The notes below the pieces were generated by a model. The model had not been told where the DNA came from, ran no database searches, and worked only from the letters and a program-made list of their open reading frames with translations. A DNA stretch of 63,316 nucleotides from Acidimicrobiia bacterium (lineage in GTDB: Bacteria; Actinomycetota; Acidimicrobiia; Spongiisociales; JAHEDJ01), in assembly GCA_029210695.1 (NCBI GenBank), contig JARGFH010000016.1, positions 1 through 63,316 on the forward strand, written 5' to 3'. A program made the position numbers and the translations under genes. Positions 33,300-41,528 of the stretch are shown piece after piece (the stretch's first letter is position 1; the number at the start of each line of letters is the position of its first letter).

Positions 33300-33703
33300 C
33301 CGACTTCCTCTTCGTCGACTTCGTATCCGGAATCCTCCAGCGAACCGGAGCCACTCCAACCCCACACCAGTACAACCTCTCCGTCGCCGGTGTTGTCGAA
33401 TCCGTGGAAGCGGCCACGCGGCGTCCAGATCACGTCGCCAACACCGGCCGGCTCGGTGCCGAGGTCGGTGTAGATCCGACCTGACCCTTTGAGGACGATG
33501 AAGAACTCGTCGGCGTTGCGGTGTAGGTGCCGGTCGTGACGAGCGCCGGGTGGGAGAACGGTCCAGCCGAGCAAAAAGTCGTCGCTTCCTACCGTGGCCT
33601 TGTCAATGAGGAATTGGACCTGCATATTGATCCAACCTTCGTCCTCCCGCAGTCCCCCAACGTGGGGCACCCTGGAGAGGTTGGTGTGGAATCGCTCGGT
33701 CAT
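33296..33703 (-). CDS. Cupin-domain protein
   Basis: A 135-residue single-domain cupin. The first motif contains HDRHLHRNADEFFIVLKGSGRIY (His, His and Glu metal ligands), and the second is WTPRGRFHGFDNTGDGEVVLVW with the last His. The fold may bind a metal and a small acid or sugar, acting as an isomerase or sensor. It overlaps the dehydrogenase upstream (ATGA) and the hydratase downstream (GTGA). A second, different cupin occurs in the AOR operon. Confidence 0.85.
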   Translation of the reverse strand: MTERFHTNLSRVPHVGGLREDEGWINMQVQFLIDKATVGSDDFLLGWTVLPPGARHDRHLHRNADEFFIVLKGSGRIYTDLGTEPAGVGDVIWTPRGRFHGFDNTGDGEVVLVWGWSGSGSLEDSGYEVDEEEVG

Positions 33704-34575
33704 CGTCCACCCGACAACATGTGATAGACATCGAAGACCGTTACGAAGTCACGGTGATCGATTCCGAGACCGCGACAGGCGTTGAGTAGCTCGTTGGCAA
33801 CTGCGGCGAGTGGTGCCGGTGAACCCTGACGTCGGGCTACCTCCAGGGCCAGCAACATGTCTTTTTGTTGGAGCGTGACGTCGGCGAGTGGCTTCTCCGG
33901 CATCTCGAGAATGAACGGACCCCGATAACCCATCACCGGCGAGGCCACCACACTCTTGAGCATGGCGTCGACCGCCACCGCCCGGTCTACTCCGCCTTTC
34001 TCGGCCAGGGCGACCGACTCGCAGAACACGACCATCTCCACGATCAGAGTCAGGTTGATCGCCACCTTCATCTGGACGGCAGTACCGGACGGGCCGATGT
34101 AGCTGACCTTCGACCCGATGTCGAGCAACACCGGCTCGACCCTGGCGTAGGCCTGCCGGTCACCACCCACCATGATCGAGGCGGAGCCTTGACGAATAGT
34201 CACCGGACTACCCGACAACGGAGCATCAAGCATGACGAGCCCTCTTTCGGAGAAGGCGGCAGCCACCGTCCGGCTAACGTCGGGGTCGATCGTGCTCATG
34301 TCGAGATATACCGCTCCTTCCGGCAATCCGGCAATGACGCCATCGTCGCCAAGTGCAACTGCGGATACCGCGTCTGCGTCCGTGACCATTGAGAAGACGA
34401 GGTCCGACGCCGCCGCCGCCTGGCGGGGAGTGTCTGCCCATCTCATGCCCTGTTCGAGGAGCTGATCGGCTTTCGAAGGCGTTCGGTTCCACCCGGTAAC
34501 TGGGTGACCGGCACCCAGGAGGCGGGGGATGATCACCTGCCCCATATCGCCGAGTCCGATCCATCCCACTTTCAA
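33700..34575 (-). CDS. NAD(P)-dependent beta-hydroxyacid dehydrogenase
   Basis: A 291-residue member of the 3-hydroxyisobutyrate/tartronate-semialdehyde reductase family. The Rossmann motif is VGWIGLGDMGQVII, the substrate-binding loop is LDAPLSGSPVTIRQGSASIMVGG, and the catalytic-Lys region is GTAVQMKVAINL with Lys in the expected position. The start is taken as TTG at 34575, with CAGGAGG upstream. An ATG further upstream would add a non-family leader reaching into the divergent gene. It heads the dehydrogenase-cupin-hydratase operon; the substrate is presumably a 3-hydroxyacid. Confidence 0.85.
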   Translation of the reverse strand: MKVGWIGLGDMGQVIIPRLLGAGHPVTGWNRTPSKADQLLEQGMRWADTPRQAAAASDLVFSMVTDADAVSAVALGDDGVIAGLPEGAVYLDMSTIDPDVSRTVAAAFSERGLVMLDAPLSGSPVTIRQGSASIMVGGDRQAYARVEPVLLDIGSKVSYIGPSGTAVQMKVAINLTLIVEMVVFCESVALAEKGGVDRAVAVDAMLKSVVASPVMGYRGPFILEMPEKPLADVTLQQKDMLLALEVARRQGSPAPLAAVANELLNACRGLGIDHRDFVTVFDVYHMLSGGR

Positions 34576-34699
34576 GAGCAGACCTCCTGTTCTGGTGTCC
34601 TTTCCAACTACGGTAGACGGAGACAAGCGGGGGATGCTGAGCGGAGAGATTCCGGGTAGACCGACCGGTGTGAGGCGCCGGCTGATTCGAGGAGTTGAC

Positions 34700-35857
34700 A
34701 TGACACGGCCGGCCGACTCGAGCGGGTTTCAGCAGGTTGGGCACTCGAATCTCAACGGCTACGGGGACGGGATGCAGGTGATCCGGGACGCCGATGCCCT
34801 CTACGTTGGGCACTTCGGTGTCAGCGGGATGGGTACCAGCGTCCTCGACGTTGGCGACGTGAACAGCCCGACGGTGGTCAAACAATGGAAATCCCCACCG
34901 GGAAGTCATACCCACAAGGTCCAGGTCGCCGACCGGCTACTGCTTGTAAACCAGGAACAGTTTCGCGGAGGCGACCCATATTCGGCAGGCATGGCGATCT
35001 ACAGCTTGGATGATCCTTTTGACCCGCACCAGATCGGGTTCTTTGCGTCCGGCGGCCGGGGCGTGCATCGAATCTGGTGGACGGGCGGGCGGTATGCCTA
35101 CGTATCGGCCATACCGGAGGGATTCGAGGGCCGCATCCTGGTCATCGTCGACATGAGCGATCCCGAGCACCCGGTGGAAGCCGGTCGGTGGTGGACGCGG
35201 CGGGATGGAATCCCTGGAGCGCCGGAACCGGCCACGGCTCGTCCGATTCATCACGCTCTAGTCGACGGCAACCGTGCCTACGTCGGAATGTGGGACCGGG
35301 GGATGACGATCCTCGACATCTCGGACGTCTCTCGCCCTGAGATCGTGTCGACGCTGGACTGGTCGCCTGGTGGCGAGAGCCACACCTGTTTGCCCTTGCG
35401 GGGCCGCGCTCTGGTGGTGACTACCGACGAAGAGACCAAGAATCGTTGCGAGGGTGACCCCCGCATGGCGAGGGTGGTCGACGTGTCTGATGAACGGAAT
35501 CCACAGGTGATTTCCACCTTGCCGGTGCCTGAAGGCGATTTCTGCGAACGGGGCCTACGGTTCGGTGCACACTGTCTTCACGAGAACCGGCCTGGAAGCT
35601 ACATCAGTGAAGAGGTCTTCTTCCTGACCTACTTCAATGCAGGATTGCGGGTGTACGACCTCGCCGACCCTTATCACCCGATAGAGATCGCCCACTGGAT
35701 TCCCGAAACGCCACCTGATCAGGAGGACGTACAGATCAACGACGTGTTCGTTGACGAAGACGGCCTGGTCTATGCCACCGATCGGGTGCTGGGCGGGGTC
35801 TACATTCTGGCGCCCGACGCGCAACTGGCTACCCGAATGCTCGAAGCCTCTTTCTAA
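34700..35857 (+). CDS. LVIVD-repeat beta-propeller protein
   Basis: A 385-residue protein built from LVIVD-type repeats, each a short strand followed by a VxDVSDPxxP-like turn: DVGDVNSPTVVKQW, DMSDPEHPVEAGRW, DISDVSRPEIVSTL, DVSDERNPQVISTL and DLADPYHPIEIAHW. The protein should form a propeller. There is no signal peptide, so it may be cytoplasmic, unlike many relatives. A His-rich region (GSHTHKV, PIHHALVDG) could bind metal. Such proteins are seen near hydroxyacid and selenium/aromatic pathways, but no activity is established. CGAGGAG precedes the ATG. It is divergent from the beta-hydroxyacid dehydrogenase operon. Confidence 0.8.
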   Translation: MTRPADSSGFQQVGHSNLNGYGDGMQVIRDADALYVGHFGVSGMGTSVLDVGDVNSPTVVKQWKSPPGSHTHKVQVADRLLLVNQEQFRGGDPYSAGMAIYSLDDPFDPHQIGFFASGGRGVHRIWWTGGRYAYVSAIPEGFEGRILVIVDMSDPEHPVEAGRWWTRRDGIPGAPEPATARPIHHALVDGNRAYVGMWDRGMTILDISDVSRPEIVSTLDWSPGGESHTCLPLRGRALVVTTDEETKNRCEGDPRMARVVDVSDERNPQVISTLPVPEGDFCERGLRFGAHCLHENRPGSYISEEVFFLTYFNAGLRVYDLADPYHPIEIAHWIPETPPDQEDVQINDVFVDEDGLVYATDRVLGGVYILAPDAQLATRMLEASF

Positions 35858-35940
35858 TCACCTAGGGTGCGCAATCTGTCTCCTCGCCCGACTGGTGCCC
35901 GGCTGCACGACGGGGCTCAAGGCGGGAGATCTCGTTGTTC

Positions 35941-35954
35941 TGCAAACGATTGCC
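35941..35954. promoter_or_regulatory. LacI-type operator (site C)
   Basis: TGCAAACGATTGCC, the shared motif with central CG, ends 38 bases before the GTG start of the AOR-containing operon, where a bound repressor would block initiation. Confidence 0.75.
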
Positions 35955-35991
35955 GGTTTAGACTCCGATGATTCGATTAGGAGTGGTCGCA

Positions 35992-36951
35992 GTGCCTCAA
36001 CGTGTAGCAATCCTCGGCACTCGCTACCCGGATTTGTCAGTCGAACAGAAGATCCTCGGGGGTCTTGACGTAGAAATCGTCACCGGCGACGGGGCCGACG
36101 GTGCTCAGATCGTCGAAGTCGCCGGGACCGCGACAGTGATCCTGGCCGGCTCCCGGCCCCGGTTCACGGCCCAGGTGCTGGAACGTCTTTCGTGCCGGGC
36201 CATCGTCCGATACGGCGTCGGGGTCGACTCGGTCGATATCGCGGCGGCGAGACGGTTGGGCATCCTGGTGGCCAGCGTTCCCGACTACGGGACTGAGGCC
36301 GTCGCCGTGCATACGGTGGCACTCATCCTGGCGGCCATCCGCAAGCTCCCCCAGGCCGACCACCATGCCAAGTCGGGCCGGTGGGGCTTTGCCGATCTCC
36401 GTCCGCTCCACCTGCCGTCTGAACTCACGGTCGGCGTGGTCGGATTCGGCCGGATCGGACAGGCCGTGGCGAGAATGCTCCGAGGCATCGGTTTTGATCT
36501 AATTGTGCATGATCACCTGGTATCAGCCGGAGACCTCAGTACGGCCGAGTCACTCGAAGAGCTGCTTGAAGTCAGCGACGTCATCACGCTGCACACTCCC
36601 GGTGCCCCGGACCGGACACCGTTGCTCGATCGCAACGCCCTCCTGCTTCTTCGACCGGGCAGCATTGTCGTCAACACGGCCCGCGGCTCCCTTGTGGACC
36701 TCAAAGCACTCGTCGAGGGCTTGCGGGCCGGCAGGCCGACCGTGGCCTGTCTCGACGTGTTTCCCGAGGAACCTCCCGATCTCTCGCAGTTCTCACCCGT
36801 CATCGACCGTGTGATCCTGACGCCCCACGTGGCGTGGTACACAGAGGAGTCACAGCTCGACCTCCGCCGCAAGGGCGCCGAGGAAGCCGCGCGAGTTCTG
36901 AGGGGTGAGGAATTGAGGAATCCGGTCCCGCATCAAGGAGAAACCACGTGA
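35992..36951 (+). CDS. D-isomer-specific 2-hydroxyacid dehydrogenase
   Basis: A 319-residue protein with the family's full set: nucleotide-binding VGVVGFGRIGQAVAR, catalytic Arg in NTARGSLVD, Glu in FPEEPPD and His in LTPHVAWYTEES. It is closest in style to phosphoglycerate/glycerate dehydrogenases without the ACT tail. TTAGGAGT precedes GTG at 35992, preferred over an ATG eight codons earlier that would lie closer to the operator. Its stop overlaps the creatininase-family gene (GTGA). It may reduce or oxidise a 2-keto/2-hydroxy acid in the same pathway. Confidence 0.86.
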   Translation: MPQRVAILGTRYPDLSVEQKILGGLDVEIVTGDGADGAQIVEVAGTATVILAGSRPRFTAQVLERLSCRAIVRYGVGVDSVDIAAARRLGILVASVPDYGTEAVAVHTVALILAAIRKLPQADHHAKSGRWGFADLRPLHLPSELTVGVVGFGRIGQAVARMLRGIGFDLIVHDHLVSAGDLSTAESLEELLEVSDVITLHTPGAPDRTPLLDRNALLLLRPGSIVVNTARGSLVDLKALVEGLRAGRPTVACLDVFPEEPPDLSQFSPVIDRVILTPHVAWYTEESQLDLRRKGAEEAARVLRGEELRNPVPHQGETT

Positions 36952-37697
36952 CGCGCTCAATCTACGAGCTGACCAGCCCCGAGGTAGCGCAAGTCATCGC
37001 AGATTCACCGATGGCTGTTCTTCCCTTCGGGAGCACGGAACAGCACGGACCACACCTGCCGTGTGGGACCGATACGATGGCGGCAGAGCTGATCGCGGCA
37101 GAAATCGCGGAGAGAACCCGGGGCCTCTACGTTCCGTTCGGCCCCTACGGTGTTACCCCTATTCATGCCGGCCATCCCGGCACGATCTCGTTGAGCAGAG
37201 CAACCTTCGAGGGCCTGCTCAAGGATGTCTGCACCGAGTTGATCGACATGGGGGTATCGACCTTCGTGTTCGTCAACTGGCATGAGGGCAACATCGCTTC
37301 GCTCGACGGAGTCGCCACCGACCTCCAATCCACCCGAGACGCCACTTTCATCGTCGCCCACGCCTGCTACACGGCCCAACGGGTCTACGAGGACAAGGGC
37401 GGAGAACTCACTCACGGGGGAGGAATCGAAGCGCTGGCCGTCCTCGCCTACGACCCGTTATTGGCCAAAGTGGACCTGGCCGGTGAGCCAACCCGACCTC
37501 CCAAGGCTCATGCACTCGATGAGATGCGGCGGTCGAAAGAGGTATATGGGTTCATCACGGATGTGACCGAAATCGATGCTGAAGGATGGTACGGGAGCCC
37601 ACAATGGGCGACCGACGAGCGGGCCGCCGGCTTCGTACAGACGGTATCCGGGGCAATCATGGATCGACTCAGCGGCATCCTCGCCCTCCGATCATGA
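36948..37697 (+). CDS. Creatininase-family hydrolase (amidase/lactonase-like)
   Basis: A 249-residue protein with GSTEQHGPHLPCGTDT (metal ligands Glu, His, Asp), GHPGTISL, FVNWHEGN (His) and LTHGGGIEALAVLA (Glu), the conserved two-metal site. Family members open cyclic amides or act on cyclic ketones and lactones. A GTG start overlaps the dehydrogenase stop, and its own stop overlaps the cupin start. It is a different subfamily from the IolN-like protein at 41.5 kb, being shorter and with different loops. Confidence 0.87.
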   Translation: MTRSIYELTSPEVAQVIADSPMAVLPFGSTEQHGPHLPCGTDTMAAELIAAEIAERTRGLYVPFGPYGVTPIHAGHPGTISLSRATFEGLLKDVCTELIDMGVSTFVFVNWHEGNIASLDGVATDLQSTRDATFIVAHACYTAQRVYEDKGGELTHGGGIEALAVLAYDPLLAKVDLAGEPTRPPKAHALDEMRRSKEVYGFITDVTEIDAEGWYGSPQWATDERAAGFVQTVSGAIMDRLSGILALRS

Positions 37698-38077
37698 CCG
37701 TCGTTCATTCCTCCGATCTCAGTTTCAGGGATCTTCCCGGTCGAAGTTCTGCCGACCCATTCCACGACCTCGACCCGGGACCCCTGGCCGTGCGCGTCGT
37801 GATCATCGAGGAACACACCGGGCGAACACCACATCTCCACCCCCACAGCCCCGAGATCATCTACGTGGCCGAGGGCCGAGGAACAGCCTGGCAAGAGCGG
37901 GCGGAGACACATGTGGCCGCCGGCGACATAATTAGGATTCCGCAGAACGTTGCTCACGCGACAATCCCGGAAGCCGGATCGCGACTCAAGTTGATCTGCT
38001 TCTTCCCGCGTGGAGATCTCAGCACGAATCTCGTGGAGCTCGAAGGGACCATTTCGATCGATGAGGAGAGAAGATGA
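37694..38077 (+). CDS. Small cupin protein
   Basis: A 127-residue cupin: TPHLHPHSPEIIYVAEGRGTAW (three His/Glu ligands) and IPQNVAHATIPEAG (fourth His). The frame is open earlier, but the ATG at 37694 overlaps the creatininase stop (ATGA). The protein ends overlapping the AOR start (ATGA). It could be an isomerase or ligand sensor for the operon. Confidence 0.82.
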   Translation: MTVVHSSDLSFRDLPGRSSADPFHDLDPGPLAVRVVIIEEHTGRTPHLHPHSPEIIYVAEGRGTAWQERAETHVAAGDIIRIPQNVAHATIPEAGSRLKLICFFPRGDLSTNLVELEGTISIDEERR

Positions 38078-39900
38078 CGAACGGGCCGCGAGCGGCTACC
38101 GACTACTCGGTGAGTCGCTACCACATTGATCTGACCAACGGGACCGTCCGCTGGGAGCGAACACCCTGTGAAGACCTCGAGGATGCGCTCGGCGGGATTG
38201 CCCGGGCCGCCAAGATACTCGGGGACCAGGCGGTGACCGACGCCTACTCTCCCGACGCGCCGCTCATCATGAATCTCGGCCTGCTCAGCGGAACCCGGGT
38301 CATGACCGGACTGCGGACCTATTTCCACGGATACTCGCCACTCAAAAGTTCACTGAGCGGAAGTCCCGGCCTGATGTGGACGGCTGGAAGCGGCCACTTC
38401 GGCACCAAGCTGGCCGGTCTGGGCATCGACGAGATGGTGTTCACCGGCCGCTCCCCTCGTCCAACCTTGCTGCACCTCACCGCCGGAGACGACCCCGAAG
38501 GTCCGGGCGGGCCCGCCAGGGTCGAGTTCCTCGACGCGACAGACCTGACCGGACGCCTAATAAACGATCGCATCCAGGACCTTCACAGGAGATACCCGGA
38601 GGCCCACTTCGCAGTGATCGGCCCGGCGGGCGAGCACTACGAGTCGGTTCGCTTTGCCTCGATCGCACTGTCCAGCGACAACCAACTGAAGACCGGTGAT
38701 CCTAAACCCCGATTCTGCGGACGGGGCGGCTACGGCGGAGTGATGGGTTCGAAGAACCTCTTCGCCATCGCCGCCGATGGCCCGAACCCGACTGTCTCAG
38801 GAAGGGGCCTCAAGGACATCAACCGTGAGATCAACCTCGGCGAAGGCAGCAAGCCGTACCGGGACGACGGCGCCGGCGGAACCTGGCGCCATGTGAAAGC
38901 TCAGCACGAAATTGGCGGCCTACCGGAGTTCAATTTCAATCCACCCGGAACCGAAGACGCGGTCGCCCTGCGACGGGCTTCCGTCGAAGCTGGCCCCTTC
39001 ACCGTCAAGGCGGAGAGCTGCTACCTGTGCGGCATCAAATGCCACAAAAACGTCTACGACAAACGGAGCGACGGTGAGGCGGGCCCGTTCCGCGCCAAGG
39101 TGGACTACGAACCCTGGGCCCTTCTCTCGTCCAATCTCGGGCTGTACGACCAGGACACGGCGTTGGACCGCGTCGAACTCGTAGATCAGCTGGGCATGGA
39201 TTCGATCTCGCTCGGAGTGACACTTGGATTCGTCATGGAACACAACCGCCGTCACCCCGACCAGGCCATCGCAGGTGGGCTGTCCTACGGTGACGCGGCA
39301 GCCGCCGAGGAGGCCATCCTTGCTGTTGGCGAAGGCCGGCTGCCCGACATCGGCGAAGGCTCGCTTCGTCTGGCCCGGCGACTCGAGGCTCTGGAATACG
39401 CTATGCAGTCGAAAGGCGTTGAGTACCCCGCCTACCTGCCGCATACGAACCCGGGATACCCCTGGTCGCTGGCCGGTGGCCACATGGGGATGCGCACCTT
39501 CCTCCTGGCGATGATCGAACGTGAGACGGGCCTCGATTACTGGGTCGACGCCATCACCAACCGGGGGCCGATGATCATGCTCGACGACATCACCGGGCTT
39601 TGTAAGTTCGCAGCCCTCGATCCAGAGACCGAGGCCGAAGCCCTCCACCTGGCGGCCGGCCTCGAAGTGACGGGCGACGATCTGCGGGCGGTGGTGGGCC
39701 GCACCTATTTGCGGGGCTATGCCAGCGAACGGCGGCAGGGCTTCACCGAGTCCGACTACGTCGTTCCGGATGAAGCGCACATGCCCGCCGAGCACAGCAC
39801 CCTGCCCCGATTCAACACGCCCGACTTCTTCGCGCAATTGCAGGAACGGGTCCTGGCGGTCTTCGACGCCCGCGCTCGAGAAGAGGGTTATCTGGCATAA
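38074..39900 (+). CDS. Tungsten-type aldehyde:ferredoxin oxidoreductase (AOR family)
   Basis: A 608-residue protein with typical AOR length and order. The N-terminal domain (YFHGYSPLKSSLSGS; GSGHFGTKLAGLGIDEMVFTG) binds the bis-pterin cofactor. The 4Fe-4S cluster is held by Cys 316, 319 and 323 (SCYLCGIKCHKN) and Cys 510 (GLCKF). Pterin-loop features such as RFCGRGGYGGVMGSKNLFAIAA are present. AORs oxidise aldehydes to acids with ferredoxin and need W (or Mo) and low potential; they are best known from anaerobes. No ferredoxin or cofactor-insertion gene is adjacent. It is the last gene of a four-gene overlapping operon. Confidence 0.9.
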   Translation: MTNGPRAATDYSVSRYHIDLTNGTVRWERTPCEDLEDALGGIARAAKILGDQAVTDAYSPDAPLIMNLGLLSGTRVMTGLRTYFHGYSPLKSSLSGSPGLMWTAGSGHFGTKLAGLGIDEMVFTGRSPRPTLLHLTAGDDPEGPGGPARVEFLDATDLTGRLINDRIQDLHRRYPEAHFAVIGPAGEHYESVRFASIALSSDNQLKTGDPKPRFCGRGGYGGVMGSKNLFAIAADGPNPTVSGRGLKDINREINLGEGSKPYRDDGAGGTWRHVKAQHEIGGLPEFNFNPPGTEDAVALRRASVEAGPFTVKAESCYLCGIKCHKNVYDKRSDGEAGPFRAKVDYEPWALLSSNLGLYDQDTALDRVELVDQLGMDSISLGVTLGFVMEHNRRHPDQAIAGGLSYGDAAAAEEAILAVGEGRLPDIGEGSLRLARRLEALEYAMQSKGVEYPAYLPHTNPGYPWSLAGGHMGMRTFLLAMIERETGLDYWVDAITNRGPMIMLDDITGLCKFAALDPETEAEALHLAAGLEVTGDDLRAVVGRTYLRGYASERRQGFTESDYVVPDEAHMPAEHSTLPRFNTPDFFAQLQERVLAVFDARAREEGYLA

Positions 39901-39930
39901 CGAGAGCTCCCGAGGAGCCGCGGAGCCCGC

Positions 39931-40233
39931 CTACTTGAGGGGGCGCCTGAAGGCAACAGCCGCGACATCGAAATACTCCAGCTCGAGTTGGTTGTGCAAG
40001 GTATTTTCGACGAAGTCACGGAATCTCTCTGACGCGAAGCGCGCCTCGGCCGAAGCCCGATCCTCGAAGTGGTAGACCGAGCACATTCTGCCGGTCTCCT
40101 CGTTCATACCCCAGGTCTTGTCGATCAGGCCGGGCACATCGGTCTCGAAGGCGGACACCATCGCCTCGCAGCGCTCTGCAGTCTGATCAAACGTGGGCAG
40201 GTATGCCGGATAGAGCAGGACTACTACGACCAT
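39931..40233 (-). CDS. Small ferredoxin-like-fold (monooxygenase/EthD-like) protein
   Basis: A 100-residue protein, VVVVLLYPAYLPTFDQTAERCEAMVSAFET then WGMNEETGRMCSVYHFEDRASAEARFASERFRDFV. The pattern is that of dimeric alpha+beta barrel proteins (YdhR/EthD/ABM type). The start ATG at 40233 is preceded by GGAGGCAG, and the upstream extension is rejected. It may be an isomerase or a heme-free oxygenase. It converges on the AOR operon and is divergent from the IolM-like gene. Confidence 0.7.
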   Translation of the reverse strand: MVVVVLLYPAYLPTFDQTAERCEAMVSAFETDVPGLIDKTWGMNEETGRMCSVYHFEDRASAEARFASERFRDFVENTLHNQLELEYFDVAAVAFRRPLK

Positions 40234-40425
40234 GATTCTGCCTCCGTAGGGCACCCAAGCATATTGGGAGCAGGCCACCATCCGGACACAAACGTCGGAA
40301 TGAGCCACCCGGGTTGGGACCTTCGACCCTGCCGATCGGCAACCAGATCCGTAGGGTAGGCGTGACAGAGAAGGGGTGCGGCCGTGTCCGGATGTCCGGC
40401 TCGGCCGGCCGGAGAAGGAGAACAG

Positions 40426-41499
40426 ATGCCCGATCAGTCGATGGATGCACTCGTCCTATTGGGTCCCAACGAGTTCGAGATTCAGAGCACCGGGATCCCG
40501 ACTCCTGCCCGGCACGAGGTGCTCTGCAAGGTGCACTCGGTAGCGATCTGCGGAACCGACAAGGAGATCATCTCGGGAAACTTCCTGAAGCGCGGTTGGC
40601 CGCCCGGCTATCCCTACACACCGGGTCACGAGTGGTCGGGCGAAGTCGTTGCCCTCGGAGACGAGGCAGAGGGGTTTGGTTTTTCCGTCGGTGATCGGGT
40701 GGCAGGGACGGCGCATTCGGGCTGCGGGTACTGCCGGATGTGCACCATCGGCCGCTACACCCTTTGCGAGAACTACGGACACGAGGAGCGCAACCACCGG
40801 CACTACGGCCACTACAGCACCGGCGCCCTCCGCCAGTTCCACAACAGTTCGATCAAGTCGGTCTTCCACATTCCCGACTCGATGACCCTGGAGCAAGCCG
40901 CCCTGGTGGATGCCAGTTCCATCGCCCTCCATGCAGTCAAGCGCGGCAAGGTGATGCCGGGCGATACTGTGGCAATCGTCGGACCGGGAGCCCAGGGTTT
41001 GCTGGCGGCCCAGTGCGCCGCTCAGTTGGGCGCGGCGCGGGTGATCGTGGTTGGCCGAGGGTCGCGACTCGAGACCGCCGCCGCCCTCGGCGCGGAAGTT
41101 GTCGACAACAGTCAAGTAGATGGCCCCCAGGCCGTACGCGATCTCACCGGCGGCCGGGGCGCCCACATGACGGTCGACACCGCCGCCCGGGGTACGTCGA
41201 CCCGCGACGCGATCGAGATGACGAGGAAGGGGGGGCGAGTCGCACTGATCGGCGTTCCCCTGGAGGCTGCCGAACTCCCGCTCAGCCGGATCGTCATCGA
41301 GGAGATGGATCTCTACGGCGTCCGGGCCAATCCCGGGGAGTGCGCGGAGATCATCCCGCTCATCGCGGCCGGCAAGATCGACGTCGACATCGTCACCACG
41401 CACAGGTTCCCGCTGAAGGACTTCGGCCAGGCCTACGAGACATTCACCAAGCGCATCGACGGGGCTATCAAGGTCCTGGTGCAGCCCAACGCGGAGTAA
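40426..41499 (+). CDS. Zinc-dependent dehydrogenase, IolM (scyllo-inosose 3-dehydrogenase)-like
   Basis: A 357-residue medium-chain dehydrogenase. Catalytic zinc ligands are in VAICGTDKE (Cys) and TPGHEWSGEV (His, Glu), and the structural-zinc lobe is CGYCRMCTIGRYTLC. The NAD-binding motif is VAIVGPGAQGLLAA. Sequence alone would give only a sugar dehydrogenase. The two following genes match Thermotoga IolN and IolO, which makes the IolM role likely: oxidation of 2-keto-myo-inositol (scyllo-inosose) at C3. GGAGAAGGAG precedes the ATG at 40426, favoured over an earlier in-frame start. Confidence 0.82.
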   Translation: MPDQSMDALVLLGPNEFEIQSTGIPTPARHEVLCKVHSVAICGTDKEIISGNFLKRGWPPGYPYTPGHEWSGEVVALGDEAEGFGFSVGDRVAGTAHSGCGYCRMCTIGRYTLCENYGHEERNHRHYGHYSTGALRQFHNSSIKSVFHIPDSMTLEQAALVDASSIALHAVKRGKVMPGDTVAIVGPGAQGLLAAQCAAQLGAARVIVVGRGSRLETAAALGAEVVDNSQVDGPQAVRDLTGGRGAHMTVDTAARGTSTRDAIEMTRKGGRVALIGVPLEAAELPLSRIVIEEMDLYGVRANPGECAEIIPLIAAGKIDVDIVTTHRFPLKDFGQAYETFTKRIDGAIKVLVQPNAE

Positions 41500-41528
41500 T
41501 TGCTCGGCAAACAAGGAGGACAGTGGTC

